Shown in pieces: positions 54,276 to 62,556 of a DNA stretch of 64,000 bases. This DNA is from JBHJGS01 sp050331575 (lineage in GTDB: Bacteria > Pseudomonadota > Alphaproteobacteria > Sphingomonadales > Rhodothalassiaceae): positions 17,736 through 81,735 of the forward strand of contig JBHJGS010000035.1 of assembly GCA_050331575.1 (NCBI GenBank). The letters run 5' to 3'. Position 1 is the stretch's first letter; each line of letters opens with the position of its first letter. The position numbers and the translations under genes were made by a program. Under the pieces are notes generated by a model. The model made no database searches and was not told where the DNA came from. It saw nothing but the letters and a program-made list of their open reading frames with translations.

Positions 54276-55469
54276 TCAAACGAACGCGACGCCGGCCGCG
54301 GTCGGCGGCAGGCGCAGATGCTTGGCCAGGCTCTGGCCGATATCGGCGAAACTCTCGCGCCGGCCGATCGGTCCCGGCGCCAGACCAGGCCCGAAGGCCA
54401 GGACGGGAACATATTCACGGGTATGGTCGGTTCCGCGAAAAGTTGGATCGCAGCCATGATCGGCGGTAATGACCGCCAGGTCTCCCGGCTTCAAAGCGGC
54501 GTGAAGCTCCGGCAGGCGCCGGTCGAACGCTTCCAGCGCGGCGGCATAGCCCGCGACATCGCGGCGATGGCCGTAAAGCGTGTCGAAATCGACGAAATTG
54601 GCGAACACCAGCGCGCCGTCACCGGCCTCGTCCAGCACCGCCAACAACGCATCAAAGACCGCGTCATTGCCATGGGCCTTGACCGAGGAAGTGATGCCAC
54701 TGCCGGCGAAGATATCGGCGATTTTGCCGATGGCGATGACCTCTCGGCCGGCCTGTTCGGCCAGATTGAGCAGGGTGTCGGCATGCGGCGGGGTGGCCAG
54801 ATCCTTGCGGTTGCCGGTGCGCTGAAAGTCCGCCGCCGTCTCACCCACGAACGGCCGCGCGATGACCCGGCCGATGCGATAGTCATCCACCAAATCCCGG
54901 GCGATCGTGCACACCTCGATCAGCCGGTCCAATCCGAAGGCTTGCTCATGCGCGGCGATCTGGAACACGCTGTCCGCAGACGTATAGACGATCGGCTTGC
55001 CGGTGCGCACATGCTCCTCGCCGAGCCGTTCGATGATCTGCGTGCCAGAGGCATGGCAGTCGCCCAACACGCCGGGCAAGCCGGCGCGGTCCACCAGCGC
55101 CTCGGTCAAGGCCGGGGGGAAGCTGGGCTGCGTGTCCGGGAAATAGCCCCAGTCAAACAGCACGGGCAGGCCCATCATCTCCCAATGGCCGCTGGGCGTG
55201 TCCTTGCCGCGGCTTTGTTCGGCGGCGAAGCCGAACAGCGCCTGGGGCTGCGGGGCGGCCCGGTGCGGCTCGCCGCGCGCCGCCGCGGCGGCCTGGTCCA
55301 GGCCCAGGGCGCTCAGATTGGGCAGGTTCAGCGGGCCACGGCCGATGCCGCCGGTGGCACAGGCTTGGCGGACATGGCCGTAGGTATCCGCCCCGGTATC
55401 ACCGAACCGGGCGGCATCCTCGGCTGCGCCGATGCCAAATGAATCCATCACCGCGACGATCGCGCGCAC
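54276..55469 (-). CDS. deoB: Phosphopentomutase
   Basis: Metal-dependent alkaline-phosphatase-superfamily mutase interconverting (deoxy)ribose-1- and 5-phosphates. It has 397 residues. The metal sites are visible: VMDSFGIGAAEDA at the start, FANFVDFDTLYGHRRDV, and VITADHGCDPTFRGTDHTRE near the C-terminus. It is the first gene of the minus-strand nucleoside operon and links punA-type phosphorolysis to deoC. Confidence 0.96.
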   Translation of the reverse strand: MRAIVAVMDSFGIGAAEDAARFGDTGADTYGHVRQACATGGIGRGPLNLPNLSALGLDQAAAAARGEPHRAAPQPQALFGFAAEQSRGKDTPSGHWEMMGLPVLFDWGYFPDTQPSFPPALTEALVDRAGLPGVLGDCHASGTQIIERLGEEHVRTGKPIVYTSADSVFQIAAHEQAFGLDRLIEVCTIARDLVDDYRIGRVIARPFVGETAADFQRTGNRKDLATPPHADTLLNLAEQAGREVIAIGKIADIFAGSGITSSVKAHGNDAVFDALLAVLDEAGDGALVFANFVDFDTLYGHRRDVAGYAAALEAFDRRLPELHAALKPGDLAVITADHGCDPTFRGTDHTREYVPVLAFGPGLAPGPIGRRESFADIGQSLAKHLRLPPTAAGVAFV

Positions 55470-55561
55470 CTGACCCCAACCTTTCAGCGAAACGGAAAAG
55501 ACCCGTTAAGCATAAACCCCTGGAAGCAAACAGGCTCTTAACATTTTTGTCGTTGGAGGCC

Positions 55562-55666
55562 ATGCAACAAACGCCTATGAAGCGATGTTTAGGGACACCG
55601 GCCGCAGCATCACTGCCTGCGATCACCCCTGATGATCTTTTCCAGCAAATGTGCGGATTGCCATGA
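55562..55666 (+). CDS. Possible 34-residue leader ORF before the LOG-family gene
   Basis: A short frame (MQQTPMKRCLGTPAAASL to DDLFQQMCGLP) whose stop overlaps the next gene's ATG by four bases, as in translational coupling. A GGAGG lies upstream but only two bases from the first ATG, which is too close for normal initiation; the second ATG (55577) is 17 bases away. I recognise no family. It could be a regulatory upstream ORF or chance. Confidence 0.28.
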   Translation: MQQTPMKRCLGTPAAASLPAITPDDLFQQMCGLP

Positions 55667-56253
55667 GTGTGCTGATGCGTTTGTGTGTTTTCTGCGGCTC
55701 CAATATGGGCCGAAACCCCGTCTACCGCGACCACGCTGCACAGCTGGGCGGGCTGATCGCCCGGCGTGGCCTGGGTCTGGTTTACGGCGGCGCCGGGATC
55801 GGGCTGATGCGCGTGGTCGCAGATGCCGCACTGGCTGAGGGCGGCGAGGTGATCGGGGTGATCCCGAAGGATTTGTTCGACCATGAGGTCGGCCATGAGG
55901 GGCTGACGGAGCTGCACCGGGTCGGCTCCATGCATGAGCGCAAGGCGCTGATGGCGGAGCTGTCCAGCGGCTTCATCGCCTTGCCCGGCGGGATCGGCAC
56001 CTTGGAGGAACTGTTCGAGGTGTGGACTTGGGGCCAGCTTGGGGTGCATGCCAAGCCGTGCGGCTTGTTGAATGTGGCGGGCTATTTTGACCGGCTGACC
56101 GGCTTTGTCGATCATATGGTGGAGGAGGGTTTCTTGCGCGACAAGCACCGCGCCATGCTTCGCCTGTCCGCTGACCCGTCAGCGCTTCTGGAGGATCTGC
56201 TCAGCTATCAGCCCGAACCCGCCACCAAATGGATCGATGCGGCGGCGACCTGA
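55663..56253 (+). CDS. LOG family (TIGR00730) nucleotide phosphoribohydrolase
   Basis: A Rossmann-fold protein of 196 residues. It shows RLCVFCGSNMGRNP, the LVYGGAGIGLMRVVAD loop, VGSMHERKALM with the catalytic Arg, and the signature PGGIGTLEE. LOG enzymes hydrolyse nucleoside 5'-monophosphates, including cytokinin riboside monophosphates, to free base and ribose-5-phosphate. That activity fits the surrounding purine genes. The start could also be GTG 55651 or ATG 55675. punA follows after 31 bases. Confidence 0.9.
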   Translation: MSVLMRLCVFCGSNMGRNPVYRDHAAQLGGLIARRGLGLVYGGAGIGLMRVVADAALAEGGEVIGVIPKDLFDHEVGHEGLTELHRVGSMHERKALMAELSSGFIALPGGIGTLEELFEVWTWGQLGVHAKPCGLLNVAGYFDRLTGFVDHMVEEGFLRDKHRAMLRLSADPSALLEDLLSYQPEPATKWIDAAAT

Positions 56254-56284
56254 CGCTGTCGCCGAAAAGAAAGAGACCCCGCTC

Positions 56285-57130
56285 ATGCATGGACCCAGCG
56301 ACGCCATCGACACGGCGGTCAAGGCCATCCGCGCCCGCTATGACGGCGCGTTTCCCGAAACCGCCCTGGTTCTGGGCAGTGGCTTGGGGCGCTTCGGCGA
56401 GGAGGTCGAGCTGAAAGCGCAGATCCCTTATGGTGAGATCACCGGCTTTCCGGTCTCCACCGTGGCCGGGCACAAGGGCGCGCTGCTGATCGGGCACTGC
56501 CGCGGCCTGCCGATCGTGTGCCTGCAGGGCCGCATGCATCTGTATGAGGGCTACGACCCCGCGCAACTGGCCGTGCCCATCCGCACCCTGGCCAGCCTCG
56601 GCGTGAAACGGCTGTTGTTGACCAATGCCGCGGGCAGCCTGGACCGGGCGATGCCGGCTGGCAGCCTGATGCTGCTGCTGGACCATCTGAACATGAGCGG
56701 GCGCAACCCGTTGGTGGGGCCGAATGATGAGCGCTTCGGGCCGCGCTTCCCGGACATGTCCGAACCCTATGATGCCGGCCTTCGCGCGCTGTTTCTGCAA
56801 GCCGCGAGCGAGCTTGGCCTGACCTTGCATCAGGGCGTTTACGCCCAGACCTCAGGCCCCAATTTTGAAACCCCGGCGGAGGTGCGCATGTTGGGCATCC
56901 TCGGCGCGCAGGCGGTCGGCATGTCCACGGTGCCGGAATGCCTGGTGGCCAAGCATTGCGGCATGCAGGTGGCCGCGGTGTCCGTGATCACCAATTTGGC
57001 CGCGGGGCTGCAAGATCATGCGCTCAGCCATGCGGAGACCCTGCACGAGGCAGACAAGGCCTATGAGCGCATGCGCGCCGTGTTCCTGGCGGTGCTGACC
57101 GGCTTGGCCGGGCAGCCTGCGCAGCCTTAA
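56285..57130 (+). CDS. punA: Purine-nucleoside phosphorylase (trimeric type)
   Basis: Phosphorolyses inosine and guanosine to the base and ribose-1-phosphate. It has 281 residues. LGSGLGRFGEEV binds phosphate, QGRMHLYEGY contains the active-site His, TNAAGSLD and SGPNFETPAEVRM are family signatures, and the base-binding Asn is in VITNLAAGL. The ATG at 56285 is preferred; the open frame to 56105 overlaps the previous gene. It supplies ribose-1-phosphate to deoB on the opposite strand. Confidence 0.95.
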   Translation: MHGPSDAIDTAVKAIRARYDGAFPETALVLGSGLGRFGEEVELKAQIPYGEITGFPVSTVAGHKGALLIGHCRGLPIVCLQGRMHLYEGYDPAQLAVPIRTLASLGVKRLLLTNAAGSLDRAMPAGSLMLLLDHLNMSGRNPLVGPNDERFGPRFPDMSEPYDAGLRALFLQAASELGLTLHQGVYAQTSGPNFETPAEVRMLGILGAQAVGMSTVPECLVAKHCGMQVAAVSVITNLAAGLQDHALSHAETLHEADKAYERMRAVFLAVLTGLAGQPAQP

Positions 57131-57192
57131 GCCCACCCGTCCCGGCTGCAAGGCGGCGAAGGCAAAGAGGCAGAGCTAGACGAGAGCGGCAG

Positions 57193-57603
57193 ATGACAGG
57201 GGGTCTTCGAAGCGTGATGGCGGCCGGCCTGGCCGCGCTGGCGTGCCAGGCGCAAGCGGATTGCGCGCGGCCGCTGGCCGTTATCGGCTTTGATGCGGAG
57301 GTCATCGCCGGCTCCAAACAGGCGGTGCTGTCGGCGGCCGACGCCGGCCGGCGGCTGCGGGTCGGCTGGTCCTTGGATTTTGACGAAGATGGCGAGGCTG
57401 ACCTGACGCATTGGGCCGACGCCGGCTTCGTTTCGGTGTTTGAGGGCGAGGTGTTCACGCAGGTGCCGATCGCTCATCGCCAGATCCCGCAACGCGGGAA
57501 CGCCGCCATCGAGCTGTCTGAAACAGCGGAGACGTGGTCCGGCCTGATCGGCACGGACGGACGTCTGCGCGGGCGCTATTCCAGCGGCCGCTGCTTTCCG
57601 TGA
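57193..57603 (+). CDS. Exported protein of unknown function, paralogue A
   Basis: A 136-residue protein with a signal peptide (RSVMAAGLAALACQAQA, cleavage likely after AQA). The mature domain has segments RLRVGWSLDFD, HWADAGFVSVFEGEVFTQVP and TWSGLIGTDGRLRGRY. The same pattern occurs in the next gene. I know similar uncharacterised proteins in other bacteria but no function. Two Cys (near the start and in the final SGRCFP) could form a disulfide. It overlaps nothing and precedes paralogue B by 36 bases. Confidence 0.7.
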   Translation: MTGGLRSVMAAGLAALACQAQADCARPLAVIGFDAEVIAGSKQAVLSAADAGRRLRVGWSLDFDEDGEADLTHWADAGFVSVFEGEVFTQVPIAHRQIPQRGNAAIELSETAETWSGLIGTDGRLRGRYSSGRCFP

Positions 57604-57639
57604 GAGTTGCGGGTTCGGTCGGTGTGGTGCGCGGAGCCG

Positions 57640-58125
57640 ATGGCGCCGGCCTGGCGTCCGGTTTATGTCAACGGCCCCGATGGCGAGACGCTGTCGGGTG
57701 ACAAACAGATGCTGTTTGCAGCGATCCGGGCGGGCCAGCCGATCCGTGTCGGTTGGGGCCTGTCTCGCGGAGCCGACGCGGTGGAACACATTGCCGAGCC
57801 CGTGTTTCTGTCCATCACCGATGACGCCCATGTCGTGGCGCAGCTGCCCGAACATGTCGTCCAGCGCGGTTATTGGCACGCCGATCAGGCCTTTTTCGAG
57901 GATGGCGCGGTGCTGTGGCGCGGCGTGATCTCCACCACTGGCAGTTTCGACGCTGTGTGGGTGGATCGCGGCAGCGGCCAAACCGTCCGGCGGATGCCGC
58001 AGCGGGCGCGCGTCACCTGGTTCGTGGACCAGGTGCCGGATCTGACCCCACCGACGCTGGCCGTAAAAGGCGGTATGCGGCTGGACGAGGCCCGGCGTGC
58101 AGAGCGGGTCGAGCCGGAGCCGTGA
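57640..58125 (+). CDS. Protein of unknown function, paralogue B of the preceding gene
   Basis: A 161-residue protein related to the gene before it: GDKQMLFAAIRAGQPIRVGWGLSRG against GSKQAVLSAADAGRRLRVGWSLD, and EHIAEPVFLSITDDAHVVAQLP against HWADAGFVSVFEGEVFTQVP. It shows no signal peptide from ATG 57640, and none from an in-frame TTG at 57607. It may be an intracellular member, or its signal may have been lost. Its C-terminal half (RRMPQRARVTWFVDQV) has no match in paralogue A. pcm is convergent, 13 bases away. Confidence 0.65.
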   Translation: MAPAWRPVYVNGPDGETLSGDKQMLFAAIRAGQPIRVGWGLSRGADAVEHIAEPVFLSITDDAHVVAQLPEHVVQRGYWHADQAFFEDGAVLWRGVISTTGSFDAVWVDRGSGQTVRRMPQRARVTWFVDQVPDLTPPTLAVKGGMRLDEARRAERVEPEP

Positions 58126-58137
58126 GCGCCGGCCGGC

Positions 58138-58815
58138 CTACCAGCCATGGCTGCCGATCAGCGGCACGAACCGCACAGCGCCCAGTGCCTCGCGCACGAA
58201 GCCGCCGTCTTGCTTGCGGACGCGTACGAGTTCCTGGTGCATATGCCGATCGCCGACCGGGATCACCAGGCGGCCGCCGGGTGCCAGCTGGTCCAGCAGC
58301 GTCTGCGGGATGTCCGGCCCTCCGGCGGTGACGATGATGGCATCGAACGGTGCCGCCTCGGGCCATCCCAGGGTGCCGTCGCCGACCCGCAGGTCGATAT
58401 TGCCATAGCCCAGCCGATCCAAGGCCTCGGCGGCATGGTCGATCAGGCTCTGGTGCCGATCGATGCTGTAGACATGGGTTGCGATCCGGCTGATCACCGC
58501 AGCGCCATAGCCCGACCCCGTGCCGATCTCCAGCACCCGCTGACCCGGCGCGGGTTCGGCCGCCTGCGCCATCATCGCCACGATATAGGGCTGCGAGATG
58601 GTCTGGCCTTCCGCGATCGGCAGCGGGCTGTCCTCATAGGCATAGTCGGCCAGGTTCGGCGCCACAAAGGCTTCGCGCGGAACCGTCCGCATGGCCGCCA
58701 GCACCCGTTCATCGGTGATGCCGCGGCCGGCGATCTGCCGCGCCACCATCTGGGCGCGCTGGGGTGCGAAATCACTCAGCCCGCCCTGGTCGCCGCGCCG
58801 ATGTGAGATGCCCAT
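58138..58815 (-). CDS. pcm: Protein-L-isoaspartate O-methyltransferase
   Basis: SAM-dependent repair enzyme that methylates isoaspartyl residues. The 225 residues show the PCMT pattern: RAQMVARQIAGRGITDERVLAAMRTVPRE at the N-terminus, PLPIAEGQTISQPYIVAMM, the SAM loop VLEIGTGSGYGAAV, and the PGGRLVIPVG strand near the end. An ATG inside (near residue 23, at MVARQIAG) is possible but shortens the domain. It is convergent with the paralogue pair. Confidence 0.95.
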   Translation of the reverse strand: MGISHRRGDQGGLSDFAPQRAQMVARQIAGRGITDERVLAAMRTVPREAFVAPNLADYAYEDSPLPIAEGQTISQPYIVAMMAQAAEPAPGQRVLEIGTGSGYGAAVISRIATHVYSIDRHQSLIDHAAEALDRLGYGNIDLRVGDGTLGWPEAAPFDAIIVTAGGPDIPQTLLDQLAPGGRLVIPVGDRHMHQELVRVRKQDGGFVREALGAVRFVPLIGSHGW

Positions 58816-59018
58816 GCCCCGCCTCCGTAGCCCGTGCCTGCCGCTACGCCAACGGCATCAATGCCCCGCGCGTTCCGCGGCAACCATGCCCTCGGTCACG
58901 GTCCGCACGGCCGGCCTCAGGCAAACTATATTGTCAAATCCCTTTTGGGCTCATCGTTGAGAAGATATGGGTCATTCTCTGATTGTGTGTTAGTTTGGTA
59001 TGAAGGACGGAGAAGGTT

Positions 59019-61037
59019 ATGGACGCTGTTGCCGTGGAGTCGCTGGCGCTGACACTGGACGTCAGTTCCGCACCAGGCTCACCGCCGCCGCTGTCGCTGA
59101 TCGGCTTGGACGGGACGGAGGAAATTTCCCGGCCCTACAGCTTTCGCCTCAGCTTCACCGCTGATGATCACGGCCTGAACCCCGATGATCTGCTGAAGGG
59201 GCTGCATCGGGCACGCATCACCCGCAATGGCCATCCGCGCGATTTCTGGGGCTATTTTTCGTCCATTGCCATGGTCGGCGTGCTGCATCAGGACCGCCTG
59301 CTTTACGAGGGCGTGTTGGAAAGCCCGATTTGGCTGCTCAGCCTGTCCAGGCGAAATCTGGTCTATCAGCAGGTTGATATCCGCGAGATCCTCGACCAAC
59401 GGCTGGCCGTGCTACAGACCGCCGGTGTGGAGGTTGAATATCGGCTGACCGGCAGCTACCCCACGCACGAATATGTCGTCCAATATGAAGAAACCGATCT
59501 AGACTTCATCAGCCGCCGGATGGAGCATCACGGCATCTGCTATTTCTTCGAATCGGACCCGAATAAGCCGCGCCTGGTGGTGTCTGATGACAATGTCGGC
59601 TTCCGGCCGGCCGGCGGCAGCGAGGCCGGCGCACGCCTGCCGCTGCGCATGACCCCCAGCTTGAACCCCCTGTCGGCTGATTGCGTTACGCGCTTTCGCA
59701 TAGAGCATCGCCGCACCACCGCGCAGGTCCGCTTGATGGACTATAATTACCGGCGGCCGACGTTGGACGTCACGGGCGAGGCGGCGATGCCCGACCCAGG
59801 AGACGCCCCGCCCGAGGCGATCGAATACGGGTCTCACCAACTGGACGACCAGGAAGGCAACACACTGGCGCAACTGCGCATGGAAGAGCAGGCGGCCCAG
59901 GCGCAGCTGATCCACGGAGACAGCAATTGCGTCGGCCTGTCGGCGGGGTCCTATCTGATTCTGGAGGCCGGCCCGGACCTGTCCGCACTCAGCGGTGATT
60001 ATGCGCTGATCCGGGTGGAGCACAGAGCGGCTGTGCAGATCGACGGCGCGGCCGGCTATGCTGACGGCCGCCCGCTCGGCTATGCAGCGCAGTTTAGCGG
60101 CATCCCAAAGGCGGTGCCGTTCCGGCCGGAGCGGTCGACCCCCAAGCCGCGGGTGCACGGCTTGATGCATGCCCGAATCGACTCGGCCAATGGCACGACC
60201 TATGCGGATCTGACCGACAAGGGCGAGTATCGCATTGTCAATATGTTCGACACTGCCGGGGCGCCTGCGGGCGCGGCCAGCCGCACCGTGCGGATGGCCC
60301 AGCCCTATCTGGGCCAGCAGTTCGGCATGCATTTTCCGCTGCACAAGGACACCGAGGTGGTGTGGGCCGCGATCGACGGCGATCCGGACCGCCCGATCAT
60401 TCTGGGCGCAGTGCCGAACCCGCAGACCGGCACTCCCGTGGTGCAGGACAATCAGACCCAATGCGTTTTGAAAAGCTGCTCGAACAACTCCATCATCTGG
60501 GAGAATGAGAAGGGCGCCGAACGCTTCGACATTCATGCCCAGAAGGACCAGAACACCAAGGTTCTGAACAACCGCACCGAGGAGATCGATGTCGACCATC
60601 GCGAGACGATCGGCAACAATCACAGCCAGTCCGTCGGCACGGACAAGACAATCACGGTGGGAAACAACCATAGCGAAGAGATCGGCAACAATATGACGTT
60701 GACGGTCGGCGCGGACCGGGACAGCAGCATCGAGAAGAATGACCGGCTGAGCGTCACTGAGGATCGTGTGGTCTCGGTCGGCAAGAATGCCAGCGTGTCG
60801 GTGAAGGACAATCAGGATCTCAGCGTCGGCAAGAACCGGACCGAAACCACGGGCAAGACCTGGTCCTCCTCGGCCAAGGATATTGTTCTGGAGGCTCAGG
60901 ACAGCTTTACCGTGAAAGTGGGCAAGGCGACGCTGACCCTGAAAAAGGACGGCACCGCCACCTTGAACGGCAAGACCATCACCATCAAAGGAAGCGGGGA
61001 TGTCGTCCTTAAAGGCAAGGCAGTCAAAGAGAATTAG
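59019..61037 (+). CDS. vgrG: Type VI secretion spike protein VgrG
   Basis: A 672-residue trimeric spike component placed on the Hcp tube. The N-terminal gp27-like part (1-360) contains the family segments ISRPYSFRLSF, YPTHEYVVQYEETDLDFISRRMEHHGICYFFE and LRMEEQAAQAQ. The OB/gp5 part follows (PRVHGLMHARI, MRVAQPYLGQQFGMHFPL-like, HKDTEVVWAAIDGDPDRPIILG). The C-terminal needle is a repeated Val/Gly/Asn pattern (IGNNHSQSVGTDKTITVGNN). No extra enzymatic domain is attached, so this is a carrier VgrG whose cargo is encoded downstream. GGAGAAGG precedes the ATG. Confidence 0.94.
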   Translation: MDAVAVESLALTLDVSSAPGSPPPLSLIGLDGTEEISRPYSFRLSFTADDHGLNPDDLLKGLHRARITRNGHPRDFWGYFSSIAMVGVLHQDRLLYEGVLESPIWLLSLSRRNLVYQQVDIREILDQRLAVLQTAGVEVEYRLTGSYPTHEYVVQYEETDLDFISRRMEHHGICYFFESDPNKPRLVVSDDNVGFRPAGGSEAGARLPLRMTPSLNPLSADCVTRFRIEHRRTTAQVRLMDYNYRRPTLDVTGEAAMPDPGDAPPEAIEYGSHQLDDQEGNTLAQLRMEEQAAQAQLIHGDSNCVGLSAGSYLILEAGPDLSALSGDYALIRVEHRAAVQIDGAAGYADGRPLGYAAQFSGIPKAVPFRPERSTPKPRVHGLMHARIDSANGTTYADLTDKGEYRIVNMFDTAGAPAGAASRTVRMAQPYLGQQFGMHFPLHKDTEVVWAAIDGDPDRPIILGAVPNPQTGTPVVQDNQTQCVLKSCSNNSIIWENEKGAERFDIHAQKDQNTKVLNNRTEEIDVDHRETIGNNHSQSVGTDKTITVGNNHSEEIGNNMTLTVGADRDSSIEKNDRLSVTEDRVVSVGKNASVSVKDNQDLSVGKNRTETTGKTWSSSAKDIVLEAQDSFTVKVGKATLTLKKDGTATLNGKTITIKGSGDVVLKGKAVKEN

Positions 61038-61476
61038 GAACCGCGTGGCGGCACCCGGCCTGGCGGAACTGCGCCTGGCCACGATCGAGGCGGTGTCGGC
61101 CGACGGCCGCGCCCAGGTGCGGCTGGACGGCCAGGCGCGTCGTCTTGAAGCCGACAGCCTGGGCATCGTGACCGCCGAGGCGGTCGGGAGCCGGGTCGCT
61201 GTGGGCTTTTTGGGCGGCGATCCGGAGCGCCCGGTGATTACAGGGCAGATTTCGGGGCAGATTTCGGGGCAGATCACGGGGCAGACCACAGGCGCCGCGT
61301 CCGGGGCGATGCCGGCGCATGAAGTGATCGAGGCGGCCGACCGGCTGACGCTGAAATGCGGCAAAGCCACGATCGTGCTGACCAAGGAAGGCAAGGTGCT
61401 GATCCGCGGTGCCTATCTGTCCAGCCGCTCCTCCGGCGTCAACCGTATCAAGGGCGGCTCGGTGCAGATCAATTAG
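61000..61476 (+). CDS. DUF6484-like T6SS-associated protein with repeat linker
   Basis: A 158-residue protein whose ATG lies inside the end of vgrG (38-base overlap, different frame). The front part (LATIEAVSADGRAQVRLDG; VGFLGGDPERPVITG) resembles the OB-like domain of DUF6484 proteins; the rear (LTLKCGKATIVLTKEGKVLIRGAYLSSRSSGVNRIKGG) is their typical tail. Between them four 12-bp repeats encode a GQISGQISGQITGQTTG linker. Such proteins sit after vgrG in cargo modules and may help loading; the function is not established. Confidence 0.75.
   Translation: MSSLKARQSKRIRNRVAAPGLAELRLATIEAVSADGRAQVRLDGQARRLEADSLGIVTAEAVGSRVAVGFLGGDPERPVITGQISGQISGQITGQTTGAASGAMPAHEVIEAADRLTLKCGKATIVLTKEGKVLIRGAYLSSRSSGVNRIKGGSVQIN
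61243..61290 (+). repeat. Four tandem 12-bp repeats inside the DUF6484-like gene
   Basis: Units GGGCAGATTTCG (two), GGGCAGATCACG and GGGCAGACCACA encode repeated Gly-Gln-(Ile/Thr)-(Ser/Thr) in frame, extending the linker by four residues per copy. The length is likely to vary between strains by slippage. Confidence 0.85.
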
Positions 61477-61485
61477 GCGGCCGCC

Positions 61486-62556
61486 GTGAATCTGGAAAAC
61501 AGCACGGCATTCCCGGCCGCCTATACGCTTGGCCGGGATCCCGATGGCCGCGAGCATCTGGTCGTCGTGGTCAAGGCCACCTATGCCTTTCCCGATGCGC
61601 CGGACCGGCCGCCCGCCCTTGCCGCTGAGCAACAGCCGCTGGTGATGGGCGACACCTTCACCGGCGAGCCCGGCCAATCCGCTCCGGTGCTGGAGGCCGA
61701 CGTCGCGCCGATCAAGCCGCGCTGCGACATCCTGCTGATCGGCCAGGCCCATGCGCCGGGCGGCCGAGCGGTCAAGCGGGTGCCCGTCGGCTTGCATGTC
61801 GGGACGATGCAAAAGCAGTTCCTTGTCGTTGGCGATCGCCACTGGACCGGCAGCGGGCGGTTCGTCGGGATCAGCGATCCCGAGCCGTTCACGACCCTGC
61901 CGATCAGCTATGATGTCGCCTTCGGCGGCATTGATGACAGCCATCCCGATCCGGACCGATGCTCCGCCTATGAAGCCAATCCCGTCGGCCGCGGCCATCG
62001 CCCGCACAAGCGGGATCTGGACGGCGTGCCTCTGCCCAATACCGAGGAAGCTGATCGGCCGGTCACCGAGCCTGACGGCCGCTACACCCCCATGGCGTTC
62101 GGACCTGTCGGCCGCGGCTGGCTGCCCCGCCGCGGGTTTGCCGGCACCTATGACGACGCCTGGCTTGACGACGCGTTTCCGTTTCTGCCGAAGGATTTCG
62201 ACACGCGCTATTATCAGGCCGCTCCGGCCGATCAGCAGACCGAGTTTCTGCGCGGCGGCGAACCGGTCATCCTGGTCAATCTGACGCCGCAGGGGCGCAC
62301 GCAGTTCACCCTGCCGCGGGTTGACCTGCCGATTTACCTGTTTCCCAGGCGCGGCCGGATGGAGCCGCTGAGCCCGGTGATCGACACCTTGGTGATCGAG
62401 CCGGAGGCGCGGCGGTTTTGCCTGGTCTGGCGGGTGCGCCGGCCGCTTAGGGACTCGCTGTTCGAGCTCGATCATCTGATTGTCGGCCGGAAGTCGCGCG
62501 CCTGGTGGCGGGCTTATGAGACGGGCAAACAGTATCGCCCGCTGCGCACGGCATGA
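61486..62556 (+). CDS. DUF2169 domain-containing T6SS adaptor-type protein
   Basis: A 356-residue protein of the DUF2169 group found next to VgrG. Typical sequence includes NSTAFPAAYTLGRDPDGREHLVVVVKATY at the start, KPRCDILLIGQAHAPGG, and a VAFGG-type motif (SYDVAFGGIDDSHP). DUF2169 proteins are thought to help mount cargo effectors on the spike. The start is GTG at 61486, ten bases after the DUF6484-like stop. The stop overlaps the next start (ATGA), so the genes form one operon. Confidence 0.85.
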   Translation: MNLENSTAFPAAYTLGRDPDGREHLVVVVKATYAFPDAPDRPPALAAEQQPLVMGDTFTGEPGQSAPVLEADVAPIKPRCDILLIGQAHAPGGRAVKRVPVGLHVGTMQKQFLVVGDRHWTGSGRFVGISDPEPFTTLPISYDVAFGGIDDSHPDPDRCSAYEANPVGRGHRPHKRDLDGVPLPNTEEADRPVTEPDGRYTPMAFGPVGRGWLPRRGFAGTYDDAWLDDAFPFLPKDFDTRYYQAAPADQQTEFLRGGEPVILVNLTPQGRTQFTLPRVDLPIYLFPRRGRMEPLSPVIDTLVIEPEARRFCLVWRVRRPLRDSLFELDHLIVGRKSRAWWRAYETGKQYRPLRTA

